DNA of 64,000 bases from NCBI GenBank assembly GCA_030699825.1, contig JAUYKV010000062.1, forward strand, positions 88,830 to 152,829, given 5' to 3'. The stretch is from Pseudomonas sp. GTDB taxonomy: Bacteria; Pseudomonadota; Gammaproteobacteria; Pseudomonadales; Pseudomonadaceae. The notes beneath the pieces were generated by a model that did no database searches, was not told the DNA's origin, and saw nothing but the letters and a program-made list of their open reading frames with translations. Position numbers and translations under genes: made by a program. Below are positions 49,749-57,410 of the stretch, in pieces (the stretch's first letter is position 1; each line of letters starts with the position of its first letter).

Positions 49749-49811
49749 ACCTGTTCGGCAGGCGGGGCGCTCGCGAAGCCGCCCCCCCGCCGAGGACCCG
49801 AAGGAGCGCAC

Positions 49812-50778
49812 ATGCATATCGTCATCCCCGACGACTACCAGAACGTCGTCCGCTCGCTGGACTGCTTCGCCTTGCTGGAAGGGCACCGCGTCAGCGTCTA
49901 CCACGATGCGCAAAGTGATCTTGCGGAGTTGGCCGTCCGCTTCGCCGATGCGGATGCGCTGGTACTGACCCGCGAACGCACCCGCATCGACGAGACGCTG
50001 CTGGCCCGGTTGCCGCGTCTCAAGCTGATCAGCCAAACCGGCAAGGGGGCGGTAATGGAAGGACGCGGCTCGCCGATTGCGCCGGCGAAACTGGCCTGGA
50101 ACCTGATGCTGATGTCGCGGCGGCAGTCGCTGCCAGCGATCGAGGAGCTGTATGCCGGTCAGTAGCAGGTCAATCTCGGGGAGCGGCTGTGTGGCCATAC
50201 CCTGGGCATCTGGGGTTACGGCAAGATCGGAAAGCGGCTGGCGCGCTATGCCCAGGCGTTCGAAATGCCGGTACTGGTGTGGGGCAGCGAGGCCTCGCGT
50301 GAGGCGGCCGAGCGTGACGGGCACCGTGCGGCTGTGAGCCGCTAAGCCTTCTTCGCCGAGGCGGATGTACTCAGTCTCAACCTGCGCCTGGTGGAGGCCA
50401 CACGGTACATCGTGACTACCGAGGATCTGGCGCGGGTGAAACCGAGCGCGCTGTTGCTCAACATCAGCCGCGCCGAGCTGATCGCCTCCCGGTGCGCTGC
50501 TCCAGGCGCTCGATCTCGAGCGGCCGGGATTTGCCTCGCTGGATGTGTTCGAGCAGGAACCGCTGTTCGCCCCTGACCATCCAGTGCTGCGTCACCCAAG
50601 GGTGCTCTGCACGCCGCACCTGGGCTACGTCGAGCGCCAAGGCTACGAGCTCTACTTTGGCGATGCGTTCGCCAATGTGCGTGCCTTCTTCGCCGATGAG
50701 CCGTGTTCATTCGCCAAGCTTCAGGCGAAATTGCCTGACTCCGATCTTTCAATCTCGACGCACCGAGTGAACCCCTGA
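49812..50778 (+). pseudogene. D-2-hydroxyacid dehydrogenase, inactivated
   Basis: Clear remains of a 2-hydroxyacid dehydrogenase: HIVIPDDYQNVVRSL, nucleotide loop [25 protein letters not shown] and the late HLGYVERQGYELYF. The frame is broken by TAG at 50163-50165, where a Trp (TGG) is usual, by TAA at 50343-50345, and by a one-base shift near 50487. In addition, roughly 15-20 residues appear deleted after SQTGKG (near 50045). A good start region (AAGGAG) remains. It follows tcuB closely and may once have been part of that operon. Confidence 0.88.
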
Positions 50779-51136
50779 CTGGCCACGTCGATTAGGCAGT
50801 GGGTTCTTAGGGGGTGCTTGGGAGGACGAGGATTAGCCAGCGGCGGAGGTGATCAATGCCCCGCCCCCTTGTTCCGTAAGTCCCCTACCGCTTGATCCAC
50901 CGTAAACCACTCGTAGGCTTGCACCGGAAGCGTGAGCGTTGCGATGGCCGCTATGTAACCTCTGCATAGCGACCCATTGCTGCCCTGCGTGACGGGCCGA
51001 AATCGGCCAAATGCGGACGGTCATGAAGGTCTGCTTTCGGCCAAGAGCGGTCATTCAAATGCGTCTACGAAACCCAGGCCGATTCAGTAGTAAATAACCA
51101 GGCTCCTTTTTTGAGTTCGAGCTGCCTTTAAGTGAG
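50779..51136. repeat. Left boundary region of the accessory island with dispersed repeat
   Basis: There is no gene in these 358 bp. Positions 50994-51060 contain TCGGCCAAATGCGGACGGTC, ATGAAGG and CTGCTTTCGGCCAAGAGCGG. The reverse complement of 56575-56645 is closely similar, so related elements in opposite orientation lie at the two ends of the low-GC block. Confidence 0.6.
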
Positions 51137-53002
51137 TTAATGGGTTACTTCCTGAATTGCTTTTGATATATGTGTCTCCCAGTATTTGTAAAGAGGCGCA
51201 CATGTAAGGTGGTACATAAGCCAGCAAGCGTAGATGCATGCACTCTGATAGGACTGGCCGTCAGTGAGTTTCCCGTGAGCAATCTCGTGCCTCAGCATGG
51301 GGCCACCTTTAAGGTTGAACAGTAGATGGAAAGCGTAAGTAATATCCACGCCAAACGCTTGCTCGAGCTCTTCCTTGCGATTTGAGTACATCTGGCTCAA
51401 AGATTGATCTTCCTGGGTAAGATCAACATTCATCTTTGCTGTACTTGAGCCCCGGTTATTTAGCACGTATCTAAGAGAGTTTTCTAGCTGAGGAACAAGA
51501 AGGTGGGCTGCGGAAATCATGTCACCTTGGATAAATCTGGCGAAGCCAAGAGCAAAAATCGATTCATGTCCAGGAGGTACGAATGCACTATGGCCTACAA
51601 TTGGTTCCAGATATCGTTCATCAATAGCTTGGCAACGAGACATTGTGATGCAGGCTGGCTTTATGAATCCCCCAACTGAGATGTGATAGTGAAAGCTCAT
51701 CTCAGTAAGACTTTCATGGTCGAACCATTCTTCAGACGGTTTGTCGCCCAAAGCTGCTGAAGGGGCAGAGGCAATCACTTTCCCTTTTTCATCTGAATAA
51801 CTTTTTCCAAACATCGATGATAAGAAATACTTGTCTCTCTTTGCTAGACACTGAGTATGGAGGGCGATCCTTTCAGGATTGCGAGTAATGAAAGCCAAGC
51901 GGAAAAGCATTTCGTGGACTTCAAGCTCTTGGAATTCTTCGATGGTAGCTTGACGTTCTTCAGTAAAGTCAATAGGTATGCTGAACTCGCCGAACTCTGA
52001 TAGTGAGTCGCCCTCATATCGTTGTAGTTCTTTTTTTAGTATTTCGATCCTCTCGTGCATGCCCCCGATGGCACGGAGCTCGCCAATAATATCTCTTGTC
52101 CAAGACGCTTTTGCCAAGGCGGAGTTCACACCGTCACGCATTCGCAATGTTTGGTCTATGGCATTCACTTTGCACTGCTTTGAGGATTCTTTATCGCCTA
52201 TCTTAGAGTAGGCGTGTGCTGCTAAATTCCATACTTTCTTAACAGCTTCAGCATATTGTTTATCTTTGTTAGCGGCAGCCATAGCTTCAGCTTCGTGGGC
52301 TATGCTGTTCCACTCCAGCAACCCATATGACTGGCCTAAAACTGAAAGCCTATAAAATGCTACTAAATTGCTGTTGTTTCTAGCTGTTTGGTGGGCAAGT
52401 GTGAAGACTTCCTTTGCGGTTTCTGGAATCTGCTTACTTTTCCCTATCGAAGAATATATGGTGAAGGCTCTCTCAATAATGCCTACAACCTTAGATGGTA
52501 CTTCAAAATCAGATTCGTATTGGTATAGTAGTTCTTTGTTGAAAAATGATTTGGCGGCAGCTAGATAAGAGCTTGAGGCTAGTTCAGCCATCAAGTGAAG
52601 TTTTCTTTTGCTATACCAGCAACTATCAGAAATCCGGGCTCGCAATAGAGGATGATCGACTTTTTTGGCTATTTTTGTGAGTATTTCCTGTTGCTCGCCG
52701 AGATAGTCGCTAGGTATGAGCGATCTTCTTCCTTCCATTATGATTTGAGGTGTAAAAACGTCGGCTCTATCGGGGTTGAAGTGATAGCTGCATATAACAG
52801 CGAGAACTTTATAGGCTCTTACAGCTGAGAAATCTTCAGCTTCTTCTGCTGCGTGTGTGGCTTCCTGGAACACTCGTTCGAGCGTATGGAAATCCAGCGA
52901 GTTGCTCATGGCGAGAATCGATGCGGGATTGATGTGGGCAAAATCATCCAAAGTGGCCACATCCATCAGTAGCTGCTTTTCTTTGCTTTCCTTGTCCGCC
53001 AC
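51137..53002 (-). CDS. Large accessory protein with DUF4209-like C-terminus and HEPN-style motif
   Basis: A 621-residue soluble, largely helical protein. The C-terminal third (GHESIFALGFARFIQGDMIS, LVPQLENSLRYVL, then LRHEIAHGKL) resembles the DUF4209 family. R571-HEIA-H576 fits the RxxxxH pattern of HEPN ribonucleases. The N-terminal two thirds are helical and unassigned. The start is a GTG at 53002 with GGGAG nine bases upstream. Base composition is markedly less GC-rich than in the neighbouring core genes. Location in an island with a Shedu gene suggests defence; this is inference. Confidence 0.6.
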   Translation of the reverse strand: MADKESKEKQLLMDVATLDDFAHINPASILAMSNSLDFHTLERVFQEATHAAEEAEDFSAVRAYKVLAVICSYHFNPDRADVFTPQIIMEGRRSLIPSDYLGEQQEILTKIAKKVDHPLLRARISDSCWYSKRKLHLMAELASSSYLAAAKSFFNKELLYQYESDFEVPSKVVGIIERAFTIYSSIGKSKQIPETAKEVFTLAHQTARNNSNLVAFYRLSVLGQSYGLLEWNSIAHEAEAMAAANKDKQYAEAVKKVWNLAAHAYSKIGDKESSKQCKVNAIDQTLRMRDGVNSALAKASWTRDIIGELRAIGGMHERIEILKKELQRYEGDSLSEFGEFSIPIDFTEERQATIEEFQELEVHEMLFRLAFITRNPERIALHTQCLAKRDKYFLSSMFGKSYSDEKGKVIASAPSAALGDKPSEEWFDHESLTEMSFHYHISVGGFIKPACITMSRCQAIDERYLEPIVGHSAFVPPGHESIFALGFARFIQGDMISAAHLLVPQLENSLRYVLNNRGSSTAKMNVDLTQEDQSLSQMYSNRKEELEQAFGVDITYAFHLLFNLKGGPMLRHEIAHGKLTDGQSYQSACIYACWLMYHLTCAPLYKYWETHISKAIQEVTH

Positions 53003-53257
53003 GTGCGTACACTCCCAGCCATTGTAGGTGAGGCCAGCTTACCCCAACCTTGTGGTGCTCTGGCCGATTACGCTCTGTGGCGAACGTCCGCCATGGGTCG
53101 GTAGCAGCCTCTTGCGACCGGCAGCAGCCGGTCAGGAGCAGGCTCTCAACAGCACCAATATCGTGGGTGTCCCTGATTGTTTTTGTCGAGGTAGAACTCG
53201 CCCTGCGTCGAGAGTTACATCAGCAGTCCAGTCACTGGAGGAAGGGGGGCTGAATTG

Positions 53258-54181
53258 TTATGACTTCCTTAGGCCGCCATATATATATTCAATAGAGCCC
53301 TTGTCGAAAATTTTCGATTTCTCATCTTCACTGACTCCTTTAGAATTTCTAAGGGTTACTCGGGCTATATAATATTCTGCACCATCTTCAGTTGCATCCT
53401 TGATTAACCTGTTTTTCATAAAGTCTGGAGTTAAAGGTTCTTGAGGATGCTGGGCGGCCGCAACAAGAATGTAAGCTGAATGATATCCATAGTTGGCTAT
53501 GATGCTTACTGAGTCGCCACGTGAATTACCACGGAAAACTATCTCATAACCTTTAGAAATTAATTCGGAGCATACGTGGGTAACAGCAATAGCGTAGATT
53601 AAATTTTTATCTAGACGGCCTTGCTCTTCCGGCAGGGAGCCCTCAGGAAGATCGTCCTCTAGCATTTTGTCGTAAAGTTCTTTGGCTAACCCCGAAAGCG
53701 CTTTCTGATTTTCCTGCCCTGTATCTGATGCAAGGCTCACGCGTGCGCCTGGCGGAAGATTCCTGAGAGGGTTATCGTGCCCCTTGGGCTTAGTATTTGG
53801 CTCTATTCTGCTCATGTTAGGAGTGGTTTTTTTGCCGTTAGGATGGGGTGTATCAACACATCCATTTGAGAGAACGCTATAAGCATGTTCACGTGCGTTG
53901 ATAATTGCGCCTGCAGAGAGCGCTACCTTTCCTTCATGTGCTTCAAGAAATATAAAAATCCCATGCGCGATAACCTCCTTGCAGTCTTGCCATGGCATTC
54001 CGTCCATCCAGTTTACCAAGGCAGTAAGCCATGCATCTTCTGGATGAAAACCGAGATTTTTAACGTAGTCACATGCTGCATTAACAACTTGCCCTCGGTC
54101 GCCTGCATCAATTCCGGTAGTCGATGCCCATTTACTAGAGACTGCTGCTATCTTGTGCCAAGTTCTGATTTTTCCGAACAT
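53258..54181 (-). CDS. Unrecognised 307-residue accessory protein
   Basis: I recognise no family. The N-terminal part (about 1-105) is helical and includes WLTALVNWMDGMPWQDCKEV. A Pro/Asn-rich linker (about 110-150, NGKKTTPNMSRIEPNTKPKG) follows. The C-terminal part (about 155-307) looks alpha/beta, with IYAIAVTHVCSELISKGYE and YHSAYILVAAAQHPQEPL. There is no signal peptide and no transmembrane segment. Codon use is AT-rich compared with core genes. It is transcribed with the DUF4209-like gene 255 bases downstream and lies 29 bases after the ParC-like gene, so it may be read from the plasmid-type promoter. Confidence 0.6.
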   Translation of the reverse strand: MFGKIRTWHKIAAVSSKWASTTGIDAGDRGQVVNAACDYVKNLGFHPEDAWLTALVNWMDGMPWQDCKEVIAHGIFIFLEAHEGKVALSAGAIINAREHAYSVLSNGCVDTPHPNGKKTTPNMSRIEPNTKPKGHDNPLRNLPPGARVSLASDTGQENQKALSGLAKELYDKMLEDDLPEGSLPEEQGRLDKNLIYAIAVTHVCSELISKGYEIVFRGNSRGDSVSIIANYGYHSAYILVAAAQHPQEPLTPDFMKNRLIKDATEDGAEYYIARVTLRNSKGVSEDEKSKIFDKGSIEYIYGGLRKS

Positions 54182-54210
54182 TTAGAACTCTCTATTCCGT
54201 CATGGATTTT

Positions 54211-54468
54211 CTAAATAGCAGTTAAGTTTCTCTGCCCTATCTGCCAATTCTGAAAATCAAGACTTGCATTACCTATACCCGCCTTTCTGAGCCATTTGGC
54301 GCAGGAGTCAATCGACCGCCATTGGCGTACATCGCCGCGCCCAGTCATTAAGACCTTAGCAACTCCCGCAGTTTTCGCCTCAACGTGAAATAGGCTGCCC
54401 TGCGCTGTGATGAGGATCGACTTGACCGCCCCAGCCTCCAGAAGCAGCTTTAATTCGCGCTCATTCAT
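54211..54468 (-). CDS. ParC-like plasmid partition-associated protein
   Basis: An 85-residue protein whose start (MNERELKLLLEAGAVKSILI) and general plan (short beta-rich body, then SIDSCAKWLRKAGIG) resemble the small ParC family partition-associated proteins of plasmids and integrative elements. Its ATG overlaps the stop of the ribbon-helix-helix gene by eight bases (ATGAATGA), so they are coupled. It signals plasmid-derived DNA within this island. Function is inferred only from this resemblance. Confidence 0.55.
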   Translation of the reverse strand: MNERELKLLLEAGAVKSILITAQGSLFHVEAKTAGVAKVLMTGRGDVRQWRSIDSCAKWLRKAGIGNASLDFQNWQIGQRNLTAI

Positions 54469-54652
54469 CGTCGTTGTCCTCGTGCGGGAAAAGCTCGGCC
54501 TGGTCGGGTATGGAAACCCCCACGCGTTCGCAATGCTGACGAATCAGCACCTCGACCAAATTCGCAACGCTGCGATGCTCGAGGCTGGCAGCGATGCGCA
54601 CAGCCTCTTTCAAAACCGGATCAATGCGTAGATTCAGTGTCGCCGTTTTCAT
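54461..54652 (-). CDS. Ribbon-helix-helix DNA-binding protein
   Basis: A 63-residue protein with the ribbon strand TATLNLRIDPVLKEAV, then two helices (EHRSVANLVEVLIRQH) and an acidic tail (HEDNDDE). This is the CopG/Arc fold used by plasmid partition, relaxase-accessory and antitoxin proteins. GAGG precedes the ATG. It is coupled to the ParC-like gene and lies 350 bp from an oriT-like inverted repeat, a spacing compatible with a TrwA-like oriT-binding or autoregulatory role. There is no visible toxin partner. Confidence 0.75.
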   Translation of the reverse strand: MKTATLNLRIDPVLKEAVRIAASLEHRSVANLVEVLIRQHCERVGVSIPDQAELFPHEDNDDE

Positions 54653-54676
54653 TCAGTGCCTCGTAACACAGTGCAT

Positions 54677-54708
54677 TTACAATGTAACGCATATTGCGTG
54701 ATGCGCAA
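54677..54708 (-). promoter_or_regulatory. Probable promoter/operator of the ribbon-helix-helix gene
   Basis: On the minus strand TTGCGC (54708-54703), 16 bases and TACATT (54686-54681) make a plausible sigma-70 promoter. The palindrome TTACAATGTAA (54677-54687) covers the -10 element, where a self-repressing RHH protein could bind. Confidence 0.4.
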
Positions 54709-55000
54709 ATATTTTCCCCGGACAGCGGCCTACAGCCGACAAGCGGACAGATTGATACGCCCGGAAATTTTCTTGGGGAATTGTGCGAGCAAGGGATAAG
54801 GGATACCCCCCAGCAACCTGGCAGCCCCCCAGACCCCATGGGGCTGAATAATGATTCTTTGAGCCTGGGAGCTGGCCGTGTGGGCTTTGGCTGGATTTAC
54901 GAGGGGAGGGGCTGCTTCGTGCTGCGGTGGCAAGTGATTTGCCAGGAAGGAGGGTGGCAGGTGTTCTGCCAGATTATCTGCTGGTGCTGAAACCTCTTCA

Positions 55001-55047
55001 GGTCTTGCCTTTTGCGTATTGTTCTCGTGAAGGCAAAAGGCAAGACC
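55001..55047. other. Candidate oriT: 15-bp inverted repeat with R388-like nic motif
   Basis: GGTCTTGCCTTTTGC (55001-55015) and GCAAAAGGCAAGACC (55033-55047) are perfect inverted repeats around a 17-base loop. The left arm and loop read TGCGTATTGT (55013-55022), identical to the ten bases at the nic site of plasmid R388 as I remember it (TGCGTATTGT/CTATAGC). The surrounding 54653-55000 has no convincing gene. It contains two G/C-rich tracts at 54808-54842 that could be protein-binding iterons. Confidence 0.45.
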
Positions 55048-55135
55048 CCTTGCCCCTGTCCCCTTTAGCTTGTCCAATTGCAGCGACGGTGGCGGCGACG
55101 GCGCGATCAAGTAGTTCCTTGGAGCGGGCTTTCAT
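55004..55135 (-). pseudogene. Truncated DUF3644-like N-terminus coupled to sduA
   Basis: A 43-codon open frame beginning MKARSKELLDRAVAATVAAI, which resembles the first residues of DUF3644 proteins. The expected continuation (IEIYNKP and onward) is lost after residue 21, and the rest is encoded by oriT-like sequence. Its ATG overlaps the Shedu stop (ATGA), the arrangement of a real operon partner. I read it as the stump of a second defence gene cut off by a recombination near 55072. Confidence 0.45.
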
Positions 55136-56334
55136 GGAGCTACGCTGCTTTCAAATTGAGCGCGGATAACTTTCAAGCGGCGGAGCAAGTCGTCGTAGGT
55201 CATGATTTCAACGACATGCCGGTATTTCCTCCGGATGACTTCGAAGTCTGTGCGTTGATCCGGCGTGAAAGTGGCATCGCGGCCCATGATGATCATTCCA
55301 GAGGGATTCACGATCTTAATGCACAGGCCACCGGGAAGTTGGGCCGCATAGCACTCGTTGAGTTTTTCTTCTCCTGTCTGCCCCCAGCGGTTGAGGTGAT
55401 AGAGGTATTTCTCCAACTGCATGATCGTACCGGTTAGCTCCCGCATGGGGACATGGTTGTCGCGGTAGCGATTGCTGGTGACCATGCATTCGGCGAACGG
55501 TTTCTTGATTTCGATAGCATCGACGTATCCAGAGGCATCCACGAGCAGGAAATCTATCTTCCTGTCCTTGCCCGCCAAGGTGTCACGGACAGGGGCTTCG
55601 GGGAATGCGCACACGTATTTGGGATAGAGGAATTGGATGACTTGCAGAATCTCCTGCTGCCATTGTGCTTCGCTGTAGGTGTCCGCTCTATCGAGCATGC
55701 CTTCGATTTTCTCGACCAGTGCAGCGAATTTATCGGTTTCGTATGCACCAAACATTCTCTTGGGTTGGGTGCCCTTGGCGGAGGCCTTGCGTTTCCGGTA
55801 TTTGAGATACTCAGCCTCGTGGTCTGCTTGGATGGGGACGTAGTTTCGGATCATGCTGCTGACCCGCGCCCTGGCGTATTTCTTCAGCTCGTAGGTGTTA
55901 GGGAACTGGCGAAGCATTTCCTCGAAGACTTCCTCAGGCAGCGCATCAGGATGTTCTCCGCCGACGTACAGGGAGCTGAAACCGTAATCGTTAAAGCCTC
56001 GGAAAATCGGGATATTTGTTTCGGCCACAAACATCGGACGCCTGAACTTAAGAGAGCGATGCATGAACAAGTCATACTCAATGCCAAGGAAACGACGGTC
56101 CATCTGGTAGTAATCGTCAACGAGATGTCCAACGAGGAAGCGGTAGCAGGCATCCATTCCGTAGTCGTCATTGTCGATCTCAGGACGATGGATTTCCTGG
56201 CGGACGTGTAAGGTGCGGCCTGAAAGCGGGATGTCTTTTTTCGACTCCAAGGGCTTCACCAGCCAATCATCCGCCCCTCTCTCAGGCACGTAACGCATGA
56301 GCAAATGATCGCCGTTTTTGGTGAAGTTGATCAT
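55132..56334 (-). CDS. sduA: Shedu anti-phage nuclease (SduA, DUF4263)
   Basis: A 400-residue protein. The C-terminal domain has the Shedu PD-(D/E)xK layout: EAQWQQEILQVIQF (222-235), IDFLLVDASG with Asp261, and AIEIKKPF with Glu275 and Lys277. A further conserved helical part follows (MQLEKYLYHLN, about residues 318-328). The N-terminal half (1-200) is the variable sensing region of the family. Shedu proteins are single-gene anti-phage systems that cut nucleic acid. The start overlaps the stop of a 54-codon ORF and the end overlaps a truncated gene, both by ATGA. Confidence 0.85.
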   Translation of the reverse strand: MINFTKNGDHLLMRYVPERGADDWLVKPLESKKDIPLSGRTLHVRQEIHRPEIDNDDYGMDACYRFLVGHLVDDYYQMDRRFLGIEYDLFMHRSLKFRRPMFVAETNIPIFRGFNDYGFSSLYVGGEHPDALPEEVFEEMLRQFPNTYELKKYARARVSSMIRNYVPIQADHEAEYLKYRKRKASAKGTQPKRMFGAYETDKFAALVEKIEGMLDRADTYSEAQWQQEILQVIQFLYPKYVCAFPEAPVRDTLAGKDRKIDFLLVDASGYVDAIEIKKPFAECMVTSNRYRDNHVPMRELTGTIMQLEKYLYHLNRWGQTGEEKLNECYAAQLPGGLCIKIVNPSGMIIMGRDATFTPDQRTDFEVIRRKYRHVVEIMTYDDLLRRLKVIRAQFESSVAP

Positions 56335-56495
56335 TGGTCAGCCGTTGGTCGAGGCGGGGGCAAAGTCTTCTTTGAGGGCGGCTTGAAGGAGGTGGGCGGC
56401 GTGGGTGTGTTCGCGATCTCGGCGGCCAACGCCAGACAATGCTCTATTAGTGCCTCCATCGGACACCTATTGGATTCTTGTTGGAGATCTCTCAT
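56331..56495 (-). CDS. Small ORF coupled to and upstream of sduA
   Basis: A 54-residue open frame starting at an ATG with GGAA seven bases upstream and ending in ATGA over the sduA start. The N-terminal half is a predicted amphipathic helix (CPMEALIEHCLALAAEIANT); the C-terminal half is proline- and lysine-rich (PPSKKTLPPPRPTADQ). I know of no family. Tight coupling and a sensible ribosome-binding site make it likely to be translated. A role as partner, sensor or inhibitor of the nuclease is speculation. Confidence 0.5.
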   Translation of the reverse strand: MRDLQQESNRCPMEALIEHCLALAAEIANTPTPPTSFKPPSKKTLPPPRPTADQ

Positions 56496-56878
56496 GCAAA
56501 TGTTCCGCAAACAATGATCACTGGCCGAGAATACTATCTGATTTCGGATTAGTTTCTCACGACGTATAGGACACGCAGATAGCTTGAGCGTCCGCTTTTG
56601 GCCGAAAGCAGCCCCTTCATCACCGTCCGCTCCTGGCCGACCGACTGGAGTCCCCGGCTAGGCGTCCCCGCTGCTCCTACAAATAGTCGGCGTGGCGATG
56701 ACCAGGGCGTCGACGCCTGACCGGCATACCCTCCCCCTCTGCCTTCGCCGACTTCCTCCCGTGGCGCGGATAAAGTCGCCGCCGCGCGTTGTCGTATGGC
56801 CAGGTAGGTAGGCGGCTTCGATCAAATTACGATCAAGCGCAATGCCCAACCGGTGTCTTCTACTGTGGAGATGGTGAG
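56496..56878. repeat. Right boundary region of the island with inverted dispersed repeat
   Basis: This 383-bp gap holds no gene. Positions 56575-56645 contain GCGTCCGCTTTTGGCCGAAA and CATCACCGTCCGCTCCTGGC, the inverse of the element at 50994-51060. The promoter of the sduA operon must lie near 56500-56570, which is AT-rich (ACTATCTGATTTCGGATTAG), but no consensus stands out. Confidence 0.55.
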
Positions 56879-57190
56879 ATGAGTGTGAAGCCCATGCTGG
56901 GCCTGTGGCTACTGTGCGCAATGGCCTCCGCCTGGCTGAGCCCGGCGGCGGCCGACCATCGCTACGAGGATGACGAATGGGAGGAGGAGTACTGGGACGG
57001 GCCTTGCCGAGTCAAGATCGAGTCTGACGACGGTGAATACAAGGAAGAGATCAAGTGCCCGCACGGCCACGGCGCCAGCTGGCCGCGGGGCGAGTGGAAG
57101 GACGAGTTCTGGGAGCACGGCTGCAAGGTCAAGATCGAGGCCAAACACGACGAGTACAAGAAGGAGGTCAAGTGCGATGACGATGATTGA
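56879..57190 (+). CDS. Small secreted protein with two 29-residue Cys-containing repeats
   Basis: A 103-residue protein with a signal peptide (about 1-25, cleavage after PAAA). The mature chain is two tandem repeats, residues 32-60 and 71-99. They share (D/G)EW..E(Y/F)W, then CRVKIE or CKVKIE, then EYKEEIKC or EYKKEVKC, with Cys43/60 and Cys82/99 as likely disulfide pairs. An Asp-rich tail (CDDDD) follows. Very acidic and aromatic. Family unknown to me. The ATG at 56879 begins the signal peptide; the open frame upstream is not used. Confidence 0.65.
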   Translation: MSVKPMLGLWLLCAMASAWLSPAAADHRYEDDEWEEEYWDGPCRVKIESDDGEYKEEIKCPHGHGASWPRGEWKDEFWEHGCKVKIEAKHDEYKKEVKCDDDD

Positions 57191-57236
57191 TCGGTTGTTC
57201 GAGCGTTGGCCAGAAGTGACGCGCTGATCAACGGCC

Positions 57237-57350
57237 GATGGGTATCGCTTCGCTCAAACCTACGCGGCCCGCCACATCTTACGCGGGGACAATCCTCATC
57301 AGCGACGCGGCGCAGCCCAATCCGGCGGGTTGTCGCTGCGCTCCGAAACC
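57237..57350. repeat. Dispersed repeat fragments between the secreted protein gene and hrpA
   Basis: GATGGGTATCGCTTCGCTCA at 57237-57256 belongs to the family at 32747-32780 and inside hrpA (59541-59573). GGCGGGTTGTCGCTGCGCTC at 57324-57343 is the inverted head of repeat R1 (8325-8434). No gene is present in this gap. Confidence 0.6.
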
Positions 57351-57410
57351 GCCCTGCTTTCGAACGGAACGCTGCCCGGACCGCCGCGCTAATGGCGTGG
57401 GGCCACAGGG

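Noticed and set aside
54730..55110. 126-codon minus-strand frame beginning with TTG across the oriT-like region
   Set aside because: Alternative start, proline-rich low-complexity translation, and overlap with the inverted repeat; no family resemblance.
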